From assembly GCA_003695105.1 (NCBI GenBank), contig RFIZ01000154.1, forward strand, positions 1-19,988: a stretch of 19,988 nt of DNA, in the 5' to 3' direction. Under the pieces are notes generated by a model. The model had not been told where the DNA came from, made no database searches, and saw only the letters and a program-made list of their open reading frames with translations. This DNA comes from Fidelibacterota bacterium (lineage in GTDB: Bacteria; Fidelibacterota; Marinisomatia; Marinisomatales; J089). Shown here piece by piece: positions 1 to 7,198 of the stretch (position 1 is the first letter of the stretch; each line of letters starts with the position of its first letter). The position numbers and the translations under genes were made by a program.

Positions 1-1452
1 AATCGATTCCGGTAGGCGCCAGAGATGGATTCCCGGTTCAAGGGTATCCGGAATAGGATAAACAAAGATGCCGTTGCCGGTCACGATCCGGAAGGCAACC
101 CTACGGCAGGATTCCGACAGAGAATAGCGCAAAAAAGCATTGCCGACAATGGCAAAACTGCCCGGGGACTCGATCCGCACCGTTGGCGGCAGGGGATCAA
201 ATCGTACCGGGGAGACGGAAGCGGATTTTCCCAGATTCCCGGCCTGATCCTTGCCCAATAGCAACACAGTGTAGAGGCCGGGTTCATCCAGAAGAGAATC
301 GTTTCTGGGGATGAAAGCATCGGAATCCGACCAGGTCAATTCCCTCTGGGTCAAGGGCATCAATCGGGGATGACCTCCCAGCACAGTGGCTGTGTCCGGC
401 AGCCAAACCAGTGAGGCCTCCCGTAATGGCTCGTCTGTGTGAAAGGCCATTCGCGGACGGGCAAAAACGCTATCCAGCTCCAGTCGGAGATTCGGACCTT
501 TGGTATCAAAGCGTATTCCGCTCATTTCTTCGGATTCGCAGGTATCCCCGCGAACGGTGACACCCCCCATTATCAGGGAAAATTCGGGACCATTTTCTAC
601 GGAAGGATGAGCATCCAACACCAGAGAATGAGTCCCCGGATAGCGGTTTGCATCCGGGAGGGGATATCGAACTTCAGCTGCACTTCCGGTCCGTGGTTGC
701 AGGATCACCCAGCCTGCCGCCAATGTATCCTCCAGACTATAGCGAACCCGGACTTCATTCAGGGGAAGGTCGTTGCCCCGCTCCCACAAGCGGATGGCAA
801 TTTCTTCTCCCCGGGAATTGAAACGGCGCTGCTGAACCAGGTCCCCGGACCGATTGTACTGCCGAACATTCCAACTACCGTCGGATCCATAGTGATATTC
901 CCACCGACGGATGACTTCCTTTTCCGGGAGACGGGTCCAGGTGATCAGTAACGGCCGTCGATCCCCGGTCCGTAGGTGTTCGATGCGTCCGTACGGCTGA
1001 CCATCCGCTTCATAAAAAGTTCGGCGGTAGGGAAATCCGGTTCGATCAAATTCGGTAATTGTGTACCGATCCCCCCACTCCAGGGTTTGATCGACCCCGT
1101 ACAAATAATGGATAAATCTTCGGGCCAACGTATCCAAACCCGTGACCATTTCCCGCCGTATTTTTCCTTCTCCTGACCATTCCCGTTTCTGCTTCAAATT
1201 TCCCTGGGTGTCATATTGATACGTTTCCCGGGTTTGGAGATTCTGTTCCTGGTCATAGGATCGGATTTCCGTCAACCGGCCGGCCTGGTCGTAGTAACCG
1301 ACCAGATGGGCCTGGTGGCGCACCTCCAGCTTCGGAACGGCATGGTTAGCCAGAAGGTCGGTGCGATTATGGTAATAGCGGACGTCCGAAGCTGCCCGGG
1401 GTTGGGCCAGCAAAGTGGTGACAGCGACAAGACCTATCCGGAAAAATTTCAT
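1..1452 (-). CDS. Exported YD-repeat/Ig-like surface protein, 3' end outside window
   Basis: The frame is open for 484 codons, from an ATG at 1452 to the left edge, with no stop, so the C-terminus is missing. I read it directly by translating the minus strand. Residues 1-22 look like a signal peptide (MKFFRIGLVAVTTLLAQPRA). Residues about 45-240 carry loose YD/Rhs-like strands such as GYYDQAGRL, YDTQGNLKQ, TEFDRTGFP and YNRSGDLVQ. Further on, several beta-rich Ig-like segments include PPTVRIESPG and FLRYSLSES, a style common in large surface proteins of FCB-type bacteria. The start overlaps the stop of the DUF819 gene as ATGA, so translation is probably coupled. Function is unknown; an envelope or surface role is inferred. 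It could also be an orphan Rhs-like wall protein, but the toxin end, if any, lies outside the window. Confidence 0.85.
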   Translation of the reverse strand, partial: MKFFRIGLVAVTTLLAQPRAASDVRYYHNRTDLLANHAVPKLEVRHQAHLVGYYDQAGRLTEIRSYDQEQNLQTRETYQYDTQGNLKQKREWSGEGKIRREMVTGLDTLARRFIHYLYGVDQTLEWGDRYTITEFDRTGFPYRRTFYEADGQPYGRIEHLRTGDRRPLLITWTRLPEKEVIRRWEYHYGSDGSWNVRQYNRSGDLVQQRRFNSRGEEIAIRLWERGNDLPLNEVRVRYSLEDTLAAGWVILQPRTGSAAEVRYPLPDANRYPGTHSLVLDAHPSVENGPEFSLIMGGVTVRGDTCESEEMSGIRFDTKGPNLRLELDSVFARPRMAFHTDEPLREASLVWLPDTATVLGGHPRLMPLTQRELTWSDSDAFIPRNDSLLDEPGLYTVLLLGKDQAGNLGKSASVSPVRFDPLPPTVRIESPGSFAIVGNAFLRYSLSESCRRVAFRIVTGNGIFVYPIPDTLEPGIHLWRLPESI

Positions 1453-2615
1453 GCCACCCACTGCAGCAGAGCCGCGCAGATCAATGCCGCGTAGGTACCC
1501 AATACATACCCAGCAATTCCCAGCATCACGCCGACGGATGCCAGCGCCGGGTGAAAGGCGGCGGCGACGATGGGAGCCGAAGCGGCTCCGCCGATATTGG
1601 CCTGGGAGCCAACGGCCAGGAAAAACAGGGGCGCTCTCACCAGCCGGAGCACCAGGAACAGAACCAATATGTGAATCACGATCCAGACCAGAGCGGCTGC
1701 CAGCAGCCAGGGCACTTCTCCCAGAGCGGTGAAATCGGCATTGGCACCAATGACGCCAATCAACAGGTAGAGAAAGACCGTTCCCAGGCGGCTGGCCCCA
1801 ATGCCCTCCAGAGATTTCGCCGGTGTAAAAGACAACAACACACCGATTGTGGTCACGGTAATCACGCGCCAGGTCGAATGGGACAGTACCGAGCCTAATT
1901 CCGGCAGCCCGTTTCCGATTCGATAGGACAGGTAGGATCCCAGGGCCGCCACGGCTGTGAGGACCATCCAATCTGTCGTCGTGGGATTCCGACTGGTGGA
2001 TTCCTGGAAATGACTGACTCTTTCCTGCAAGTCTTCAATGGCGCTGGTGTCGGCTCCGGTCTTCCCATCGATCGTTCCCGCCCGACCGGCCAGAAAGAGC
2101 AGAATCCCTGTCCAGGTGTAGGCCACGATGACATCCACGATGACCATTTTTCCCAGGACATCATCCCCGGCTCCCACGGCTTTTCCGATGGCAATGAAAT
2201 TGGCACCGCCGCCGATCCAGGATCCGGACAGGGCAGCCATCCCTTTCCAGATTTCCGGCGCCAGATGGGAACGAAACAGCCAGAGAGCCACCGGCCCGCC
2301 CAGAACGACACCGGCCGTTCCCGCCAGGAACAAGAGTCCGGCTTTTGGGCCCAGACGCAAGATCCCTCGGATATCCACCGCCAGGGTCAGCAGCAGCAAA
2401 CTGGCGGGAAGGAGAAACGTTTTGATGGAAGTATAGATCTCCGCCGAGCGGGGAATCATCCCCAGATTGGAGAGGAGAGACGGAATGAAATAGGCGAATA
2501 CCAGCGGGGGGACTACCTTGAAGAACCGCTGAACGAGGGGTATTTGCTGGCTGAGAAAGATTACGGCCGGGATGGTCAACAGTATGGCAAGAATCCCGAA
2601 ATTGTCATGTATCAT
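1449..2615 (-). CDS. DUF819 family multi-pass membrane protein (YjcL-like)
   Basis: This is an integral membrane protein of 388 residues with about ten hydrophobic segments arranged like a secondary transporter. Recognisable family traits are the N-terminal run ILLTIPAVIFL, the segment SGSWIGGGANFIAI, and near the C-terminus SQANIGGAASAPIVAAAF. These small-residue stretches recall the ion/solute-binding hairpins of related transporters. The longer open frame begins at 2690, but I chose the ATG at 2615 because hydrophobic family homology begins there (MIHDNFGILAI). That start overlaps the CNNM stop by 11 bases. Downstream, its stop shares ATGA with the exported protein. The substrate of DUF819 proteins is not established, so transport is inferred from topology only. 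Confidence 0.85.
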   Translation of the reverse strand: MIHDNFGILAILLTIPAVIFLSQQIPLVQRFFKVVPPLVFAYFIPSLLSNLGMIPRSAEIYTSIKTFLLPASLLLLTLAVDIRGILRLGPKAGLLFLAGTAGVVLGGPVALWLFRSHLAPEIWKGMAALSGSWIGGGANFIAIGKAVGAGDDVLGKMVIVDVIVAYTWTGILLFLAGRAGTIDGKTGADTSAIEDLQERVSHFQESTSRNPTTTDWMVLTAVAALGSYLSYRIGNGLPELGSVLSHSTWRVITVTTIGVLLSFTPAKSLEGIGASRLGTVFLYLLIGVIGANADFTALGEVPWLLAAALVWIVIHILVLFLVLRLVRAPLFFLAVGSQANIGGAASAPIVAAAFHPALASVGVMLGIAGYVLGTYAALICAALLQWVA

Positions 2616-3681
2616 TCCCGGGATCCTGCAGTTTTTCTTCCGTTGGCTGGTTCCGTTGTTGCTGACGGGAGCGAAATTTTTCCCGGGCAAGTTTTCGCAG
2701 ATCCACTACGGAATCATGTTCATCCACGATTTCCACTCCCAACAGGGTTTCAATGGCATCTTCTAAGGTTATCAATCCGGTGACAGTGCCAAATTCATCC
2801 GTCACCATAAAAATTTGTTGCCGATTCCGGACGAAATCATCCAGGATATCGGCCACCGACCGGTCCTGCTGAACGGTGATGATCGGTTCCATCAATTCCT
2901 GGACCTGAATGTCAAAGCGGTCTTCCGCCTGGGCATTGACCAAATCATAACGATGGATGAATCCCACTACATTATCGAGGTTTTCCTGATAGACCGGAAT
3001 GCGGGAATAAGCGATGGGTGAAAACCGGTTGACCACTTCCCCTACCGTCATGGATGCCTCCACGGCGAACACAACCGACCGGGGTGTCATCACTTCTTCG
3101 GCGGATACATTGCGCAGGTTAAACAGGTTTTCAATGATTTCGCTCTCTTTTTCCTCGATGGTCCCTTCCGTCTCTCCCATTTCCGCCATGGCGATGACTT
3201 CCTCACGGGAAATGGACTGACTCCCCATCCGTTTTTTGAACAGGCGGGAAAACCCAAGCGACAGGAGCACCAGCGGATAGGTAAGCCAGATCAGGACGCG
3301 GATCAGATACGCAGCGGGAATCGCCAGTCGTTTCCAATAGACGGCCCCCAGGGTTTTGGGAACAATCTCGGCCAGGACCAGGATCGACAGGGTGAGGATG
3401 GCTGAGGCCGTGGCCAGGTATTCATTCCCAAACACTTCCAGAGTTTTGGCGCCCACTCCGGCCGCGCCAACCACATTGGCAATCGTATTCAGCGACAGGA
3501 TGGCCGCCAGGGGGCGGTTGATCTGGGATTTGAGCTGGTCCAGCAGCAGACCGGCCTTGGGATTCCCCTTTTGCACGACCGACACGTAGCTGGGGGTAAT
3601 CGTCAGCAGGACCGATTCCAGCAGGGAGCAGATAAACGAAACTCCCAATGCCAGGAAAAAATAGAAAAGGAGGCTATTCAT
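2605..3681 (-). CDS. CNNM transmembrane (DUF21) plus CBS-pair protein, putative ion transporter/regulator
   Basis: The protein has 358 residues. An N-terminal membrane domain of about 150 residues shows the DUF21/CNNM pattern: SFICSLLESVLLTI, SLNTIANVVGAAGVGA, LVLAEIVPKTLGAVYW. A helical linker rich in Glu follows (EEKESEIIENLF, AEEVMTPR), then two CBS domains at about 195-310 (YSRIPVYQ, VVGFIHRYDL, FMVTDEFGTVTGLITLED). The family includes CorB/CorC- and MpfA-type proteins linked to Mg2+ export, with CBS domains that bind adenine nucleotides. The C-terminal CorC_HlyC domain of many relatives is absent: the protein stops after about 45 charged residues (SRQQQRNQ). I chose the ATG at 3681 over the TTG one codon upstream. 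Mg2+ or another divalent ion is a family-based guess. Confidence 0.9.
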   Translation of the reverse strand: MNSLLFYFFLALGVSFICSLLESVLLTITPSYVSVVQKGNPKAGLLLDQLKSQINRPLAAILSLNTIANVVGAAGVGAKTLEVFGNEYLATASAILTLSILVLAEIVPKTLGAVYWKRLAIPAAYLIRVLIWLTYPLVLLSLGFSRLFKKRMGSQSISREEVIAMAEMGETEGTIEEKESEIIENLFNLRNVSAEEVMTPRSVVFAVEASMTVGEVVNRFSPIAYSRIPVYQENLDNVVGFIHRYDLVNAQAEDRFDIQVQELMEPIITVQQDRSVADILDDFVRNRQQIFMVTDEFGTVTGLITLEDAIETLLGVEIVDEHDSVVDLRKLAREKFRSRQQQRNQPTEEKLQDPGNDT

Positions 3682-3728
3682 CAACCAAATTTACAGTAAA
3701 TGGCGATTCCCTCCTCCACGGAATTCTA

Positions 3729-4448
3729 TCAGGCGCCGGCAGGGTGCGGTGTTCGTCGTTTCCGCAGCCAACGGGAAATCCCGAAGGGAGCATAGACCAG
3801 AGCGAAATGCAGCAGAGCGGCAAATTCCAGCCCGATCAAATGGTAGGGAAAATCACCGATGATGAAAGGATTGTCCACAATGGGAGCTTTGCAGATGTAC
3901 ATGTAGTTGGCATCCAGCAGCCAGTCGATCGTTCCGATAACGGGCAGGCAGAGCTGAGTCCAGGCAAACATTTTCAACCAGGACCCTTCCGCCGGACGGC
4001 GTTTCAGAATCACTGTGGCCCACAGGGCCGCCAAAATAATTCCCCCGTGAGAAATGTAATATTCGTAAAAAAAGATCCCTTCGGTTCCCAGGGTAAATTC
4101 CGGAGTAAGCAGGGAGTGAAACGCTCCCGGGATCCCCCAGTAATAGACGATATAATAAATCCACATCTGATCCGTCAGGAGGGCGAAACCAGACAACCAA
4201 CTGGAGATTCCGCACATCTGCAGGGGAAGACTGGATTGCACGGACCATTTCCCTACGGCTACCTGGTAAGGCTGCATTCCCACCGCCACAAAGATCAGAA
4301 GCCACCCCATGACCCGGGTCATGTTTTTTACGATGTTTGCAGGCAGTTTTTTTCCCAGAAACAGGAGGAAAAAGATACCCAGCCAGGTCGTGGTCCAGGC
4401 TTTCCACCAAAGTGGTCCAAACAGCGGAATGATCTCGTGCTCAATCAT
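3729..4448 (-). CDS. YwaF/TIGR02206-like integral membrane protein
   Basis: The protein has 239 residues and six or seven membrane segments. Family hallmarks are visible: SLPLQMCGIS, YYWGIPGAFHSLLTPE, YYISHGGII and NYMYICKAP followed by PYHLIGLE. They match the conserved hypothetical family TIGR02206 (B. subtilis YwaF), which has no established function. The open frame extends upstream to 4502, but I set the start at the ATG at 4448: it is preceded by a strong ribosome binding site (GGGAGGG, about 4454-4460), and the family usually begins with a short segment like MIEHEIIPLFG. The CNNM gene begins 47 bases downstream on the same strand, so the two may be cotranscribed. The C-terminus is basic (WLRKRRTP), probably cytoplasmic. 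Confidence 0.88.
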   Translation of the reverse strand: MIEHEIIPLFGPLWWKAWTTTWLGIFFLLFLGKKLPANIVKNMTRVMGWLLIFVAVGMQPYQVAVGKWSVQSSLPLQMCGISSWLSGFALLTDQMWIYYIVYYWGIPGAFHSLLTPEFTLGTEGIFFYEYYISHGGIILAALWATVILKRRPAEGSWLKMFAWTQLCLPVIGTIDWLLDANYMYICKAPIVDNPFIIGDFPYHLIGLEFAALLHFALVYAPFGISRWLRKRRTPHPAGA

Positions 4449-4621
4449 ATTCACCCTCCCAGCTAAAGCCAAACGTTCCCGGAATGGCTTTCCAGTTGCC
4501 AATGACCGTCCCCCTGGAAATCGTAGTCAATATACTGCCATCCAGCCCAATCTTTCATGCGCAAATTTGGGTCGATTATCCCACCGCCCGGCTTGGTAGC
4601 CAGCAGAAACCTGGAGTACTT
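4449..4621. promoter_or_regulatory. Divergent intergenic region between YwaF-like gene and unknown plus-strand gene
   Basis: This is the longest stretch without a confident gene (about 173 bases). It must hold the promoters of the two divergent genes unless the small minus-strand ORF is real. I see the minus-strand ribosome binding site GGGAGGG at its left end and GGAG (4613-4616) at its right end. No clear -35/-10 pair or operator palindrome stands out. Confidence 0.4.
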
Positions 4622-4639
4622 TTGTCGGTGGATCGGCAT
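4463..4639 (-). CDS. Candidate small Trp/Tyr-rich protein upstream of the YwaF-like gene
   Basis: This is a tentative 58-codon ORF in the divergent gap. It ends with TAG 14 bases before the YwaF-like ATG, and the strong ribosome binding site of that gene lies in between, which is a normal operon spacing. The last 31 residues, from an internal ATG at 4558, contain four Trp and several Tyr, Asp and His (DWAGWQYIDYDF, GHWQLESHSGNVWL). That composition is unlike the basic, Pro/Arg-rich noise typical of shadow frames here. Against it: there is no convincing ribosome binding site before either ATG, and its 5' end overlaps the probable start of the plus-strand gene at 4622/4628. No family is recognised. 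Confidence 0.25.
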   Translation of the reverse strand: MPIHRQKYSRFLLATKPGGGIIDPNLRMKDWAGWQYIDYDFQGDGHWQLESHSGNVWL

Positions 4640-5449
4640 GTAAAACGACTCTATTACGGCACACTGATTGCCCTGGCGGTGATTGTCATCGCCGCTGGAT
4701 TGACGGGTCTCTATCTCCTGAACCAACTTCAGACCTTGCCTGAATGGTACACGGAAGGGAGTCCCCATGCAGATACATCTTGGTTGGCCTTCTCCGGAAA
4801 CGTTTCGACTGCGACAAAATCAACCGAAAGCCACCCCCTTCCGGCCACGCTCAACCCACCGGATACATCCGTTCCGCCCGGCCCCCTGCCGGGGTCGTCG
4901 AGGAAGGATGTCACCCCTCCTGCGTCGCCTTCTTCTGGCGCTCCCACCACCCGTTCCCGGCCTTCCTCCCACCCCGGGACCGTCCTTCCGCAGGATGATT
5001 CTCCCGTTTCGGCCGCGGAAACACTGCCGCCGGTGATCACCGAAGCCGATTTACCTTTGGTGTTGATTACGTCCCTGGAGGACCGGTTACGGGTCGACCT
5101 GCGTCACGGCATCCGGGCCATCCGGGCCCGTTTCAGTCCCAATCGGCTCAACCTGGAAGCCGTCGTGAATCTGCCCTATTTCCAACAGCTGCCCCTTGGG
5201 ATTACGTCGGAGCTCTGGTCGCGATTGGCGGCTTATTCCCGGCCTGAAGTGTATTTTCAACTTTCTGTTCCCGTGGCCGGTACCAAGCTCGATTTCGATC
5301 CCCGGAACGTCATAGTGACCATTGGGTCAGTGGCCTATTCCCTGAATCGGTGGGAAACGATCACGGGCTGGTCCCTGCCCCCCATTTCGGACAAATCTCA
5401 GCTGGAGCACTGGGAAATGAGGTCGGGAAAACTCGTATGGCGGGACTGA
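4622..5449 (+). CDS. Unknown membrane-anchored protein with Pro/Ser/Thr-rich linker
   Basis: Not a recognised family. I propose a TTG start at 4622, five bases after GGAG, giving 275 residues; GTG at 4628 is the alternative. The open frame runs back to an ATG at 4484, but that part reads as non-coding and has no ribosome binding site. Layout: a short basic N-terminus (DRHVKRLYYG), one membrane helix at about 10-33, a Pro/Ser/Thr-rich low-complexity linker at about 60-140, then a folded domain at about 140-275 rich in beta-strand pattern (FSPNRLNLEAVVNLP, VYFQLSVPVAG, LDFDPRNVIVTIGS). Anchor, then extracytoplasmic domain, with a C-terminal basic/aromatic end, vaguely recalls YpmS/DUF2140 proteins; this is a weak structural impression. 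The gene converges with the sulfotransferase-like gene, four bases apart. Confidence 0.75.
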   Translation: MSVDRHVKRLYYGTLIALAVIVIAAGLTGLYLLNQLQTLPEWYTEGSPHADTSWLAFSGNVSTATKSTESHPLPATLNPPDTSVPPGPLPGSSRKDVTPPASPSSGAPTTRSRPSSHPGTVLPQDDSPVSAAETLPPVITEADLPLVLITSLEDRLRVDLRHGIRAIRARFSPNRLNLEAVVNLPYFQQLPLGITSELWSRLAAYSRPEVYFQLSVPVAGTKLDFDPRNVIVTIGSVAYSLNRWETITGWSLPPISDKSQLEHWEMRSGKLVWRD

Positions 5450-5453
5450 ACGC

Positions 5454-6161
5454 TTACACCTTGACCCGCGCCAGATAGGTATACATCTCCAGACAGACAC
5501 GGTAGAGATCTTCATATCCTTCCGGTACACTGTAGTCCGGTTTCGTGAACGGTTGAAAGCCGGTGGAACGATTGACATTTTCGTACCAGTACCGGGCCCA
5601 GACACCATCGGTGGGCCGACCCCCGGGGGACCAATGCAACATGGCCGGTTGAAAGGGAATCCCCAGCCGTCGGCATAAGGCCGTCAGCATGGAGGCCGGA
5701 TCCCGCAGCAAATCGGTGGCATCTACCACCACCGGAGGAGACGGGGCCAGGGCGTCATATATCCGGACCAGTTGAGGATATCCCAGTTGATCCGGGGAAT
5801 GCAGCGAAAATTTCCGGACGTAGGAACGGATGACCAGAGCCGGATGTCGCAGCAGGAGACAATTGGCAAAGGAATGGATCCAACCCAACGGATCATCCGG
5901 GAACAAATGGTGAGCCATGTGTTTTTGGTACCAGATCGTTCGGCCTCCGGGGACAGGCCCTGTCAGATGGCTCGTCAATGTATCCCAATCCGGCTCCTGA
6001 GCCCGTAAAATGTCTTCCCGATCCGGATGATGGTAACCAGTCCTCTTCAGATACCGGGCATAGAGTGGTTCATCTTCTACGACGGTGTCATCCCGGTTTC
6101 CGAACGAACGCATCAATGCGGTCGAAATATTCCGGGGACCGGACCACATGGCGATAATCAT
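5454..6161 (-). CDS. Sulfotransferase-like P-loop protein
   Basis: The protein has 235 residues. The N-terminus MIIAMWSGPRNISTALMRSF is a variant of the PAPS 5'-phosphosulfate loop (usually PRSGTT-like), and LLLRHPALVIRSYVRKF at about 103-117 resembles the 3'-phosphate loop (Arg-x-Pro then Ser). Bacterial homologs are annotated as sulfotransferase-family proteins, but the acceptor is unknown and a non-sulfotransferase nucleotide-binding role is possible. Its start overlaps the aminotransferase stop as ATGA, so the two are very likely translated together. From memory, plants have proteins called branched-chain aminotransferase-like in which a similar P-loop domain and a class IV aminotransferase domain are fused, which supports a shared pathway. 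Confidence 0.8.
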   Translation of the reverse strand: MIIAMWSGPRNISTALMRSFGNRDDTVVEDEPLYARYLKRTGYHHPDREDILRAQEPDWDTLTSHLTGPVPGGRTIWYQKHMAHHLFPDDPLGWIHSFANCLLLRHPALVIRSYVRKFSLHSPDQLGYPQLVRIYDALAPSPPVVVDATDLLRDPASMLTALCRRLGIPFQPAMLHWSPGGRPTDGVWARYWYENVNRSTGFQPFTKPDYSVPEGYEDLYRVCLEMYTYLARVKV

Positions 6162-7072
6162 GCCGTCTCCGGATACAAACGCTCAATCTTGTCGTGATAC
6201 AATTTAGCCAGAGTTTTTACCACGCTTCCGGGCGGGTACAATTGGAGCGAGCGCCCATCCACACTCACAACCGGAATGACACCTGCAAACGTACCCGTCA
6301 CAAAGGCTTCATCTCCGCCATACACGTCGGTCAATGAAAAATTTTTCTGAAAGACAGGAATTCCATGTTCATGACACAATTCGATGATGACCCCCCGGGT
6401 GACTCCATTCAGACAATAATCTCCGGTAGAAGTCCAGACTTCTCCCTGGCGGACCAGAAAAAAATTGGTCGAATTACAGGTGGACACAAACCCATGCGGA
6501 TCCAACATCAGGGCTTCATCTCCGCCGGCTTTGTCCGCCTGGATACAGGCGGCAATACAATTCAATTTGCTCAATGAATTCCATTTCGGATCCTGCACAT
6601 CCGGAGCTCCCCGGCGAATGGCCACGGATACCAGGCGCAGCCCCTGGGTTACCGATTCCGGAGTGGGAACTTTGTATTCGGGTATGATCACGATTGTCGC
6701 GCCTCCCACATTGGCCCGGGGATGCTGATAGGGGGTTTTTTTCAACCCACGGGTGACGATCAAGCGGATATGAACACCGTCCCTCATGTGATTCGCTTCC
6801 AGGGTGCGGTACACTTCCTGCTCCAATTGCGCCGGCTCCAGGCCAATGTCCAGGTCAATCGCCCGGGCCCCTTCATACAAGCGACGAAAATGGCGATCGC
6901 CGAATACCAGCCGGCCATGATGCAACCGGATTCCTTCCCACACGCCATCTCCCAATAAAAAACCACTGTCGAATACGGAAACGGTGGCTTCCGCCCGGGG
7001 AAACAAACGACCATTGATGTATATCAGGATTTGTTCATTCCGGGGATCTTCCCGGACATCGTGTGTACCCAT
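6158..7072 (-). CDS. Class IV PLP aminotransferase (BCAT/D-amino acid aminotransferase-like)
   Basis: The protein has 304 residues, usual for fold-type IV enzymes such as branched-chain or D-amino acid aminotransferase and aminodeoxychorismate lyase. Seen motifs: YINGRLFPRAEATVSVFD and GFLLGDGVWEGIR at the N-terminus, DPKWNSLSKLN at 161-171 with K163 in the register of the Schiff-base lysine, NGVTRGVIIELC at 222-233, and DEAFVTGTFAGVIPV near 254-268. Oddity: in GFVSTCNSTNFF, which aligns without gaps to GYISEGAGENLF of E. coli IlvE, the Glu that contacts the PLP ring nitrogen is Thr198. The substrate cannot be decided. It is coupled (ATGA) to the sulfotransferase-like gene. A GGAAAGGG stretch precedes the ATG. 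True ilvE function is doubtful. Confidence 0.87.
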   Translation of the reverse strand: MGTHDVREDPRNEQILIYINGRLFPRAEATVSVFDSGFLLGDGVWEGIRLHHGRLVFGDRHFRRLYEGARAIDLDIGLEPAQLEQEVYRTLEANHMRDGVHIRLIVTRGLKKTPYQHPRANVGGATIVIIPEYKVPTPESVTQGLRLVSVAIRRGAPDVQDPKWNSLSKLNCIAACIQADKAGGDEALMLDPHGFVSTCNSTNFFLVRQGEVWTSTGDYCLNGVTRGVIIELCHEHGIPVFQKNFSLTDVYGGDEAFVTGTFAGVIPVVSVDGRSLQLYPPGSVVKTLAKLYHDKIERLYPETA

Positions 7073-7198
7073 GATGCGCCCTTTCCATATTGAATGTGGC
7101 TGTTACGGTTCCTAGGTCAGGAAGAAATTTTCACTAAATTCCTTGGAATTCCATGGATTCTAATTCAGTTTCCAGCCTTTTTTTGAGGTTAGACTCTT
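7073..7198. promoter_or_regulatory. Divergent intergenic region, aminotransferase / metallophosphoesterase
   Basis: These 126 bases separate two divergent genes and must hold both promoters. Ribosome binding sites are visible on both sides: GGAAAGGG before the minus-strand ATG and GAGG (7185-7188), ten bases before the plus-strand ATG. A dyad-like stretch at 7141-7156 (CCTTGGAATTCCATGG, two mismatched positions between the arms) could be an operator. No convincing -35/-10 pair was identified. Confidence 0.4.

Noticed and set aside
439..951. Plus-strand ORF of 170 codons near the left edge
   Set aside because: The minus strand is open without a stop from 1452 to the edge, with signal peptide and repeat pattern; the plus ORF is its shadow.
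2010..2783. Plus-strand ORF of 257 codons
   Set aside because: It lies antisense to the DUF819 and CNNM genes, is Gln/Pro/Gly/Arg-rich with no domain, and has no ribosome binding site; a shadow frame.
3648..4466. Plus-strand ORF of 272 codons
   Set aside because: Antisense to the YwaF-like gene, whose hydrophobic, family-like sequence is clearly the real frame.
6555..6590. Apparent loss of the Schiff-base lysine in the aminotransferase
   Set aside because: In a register taken from D-amino acid aminotransferase the site falls on Asn, but in the branched-chain-type register K163 fits the site, so a lysine is probably present.
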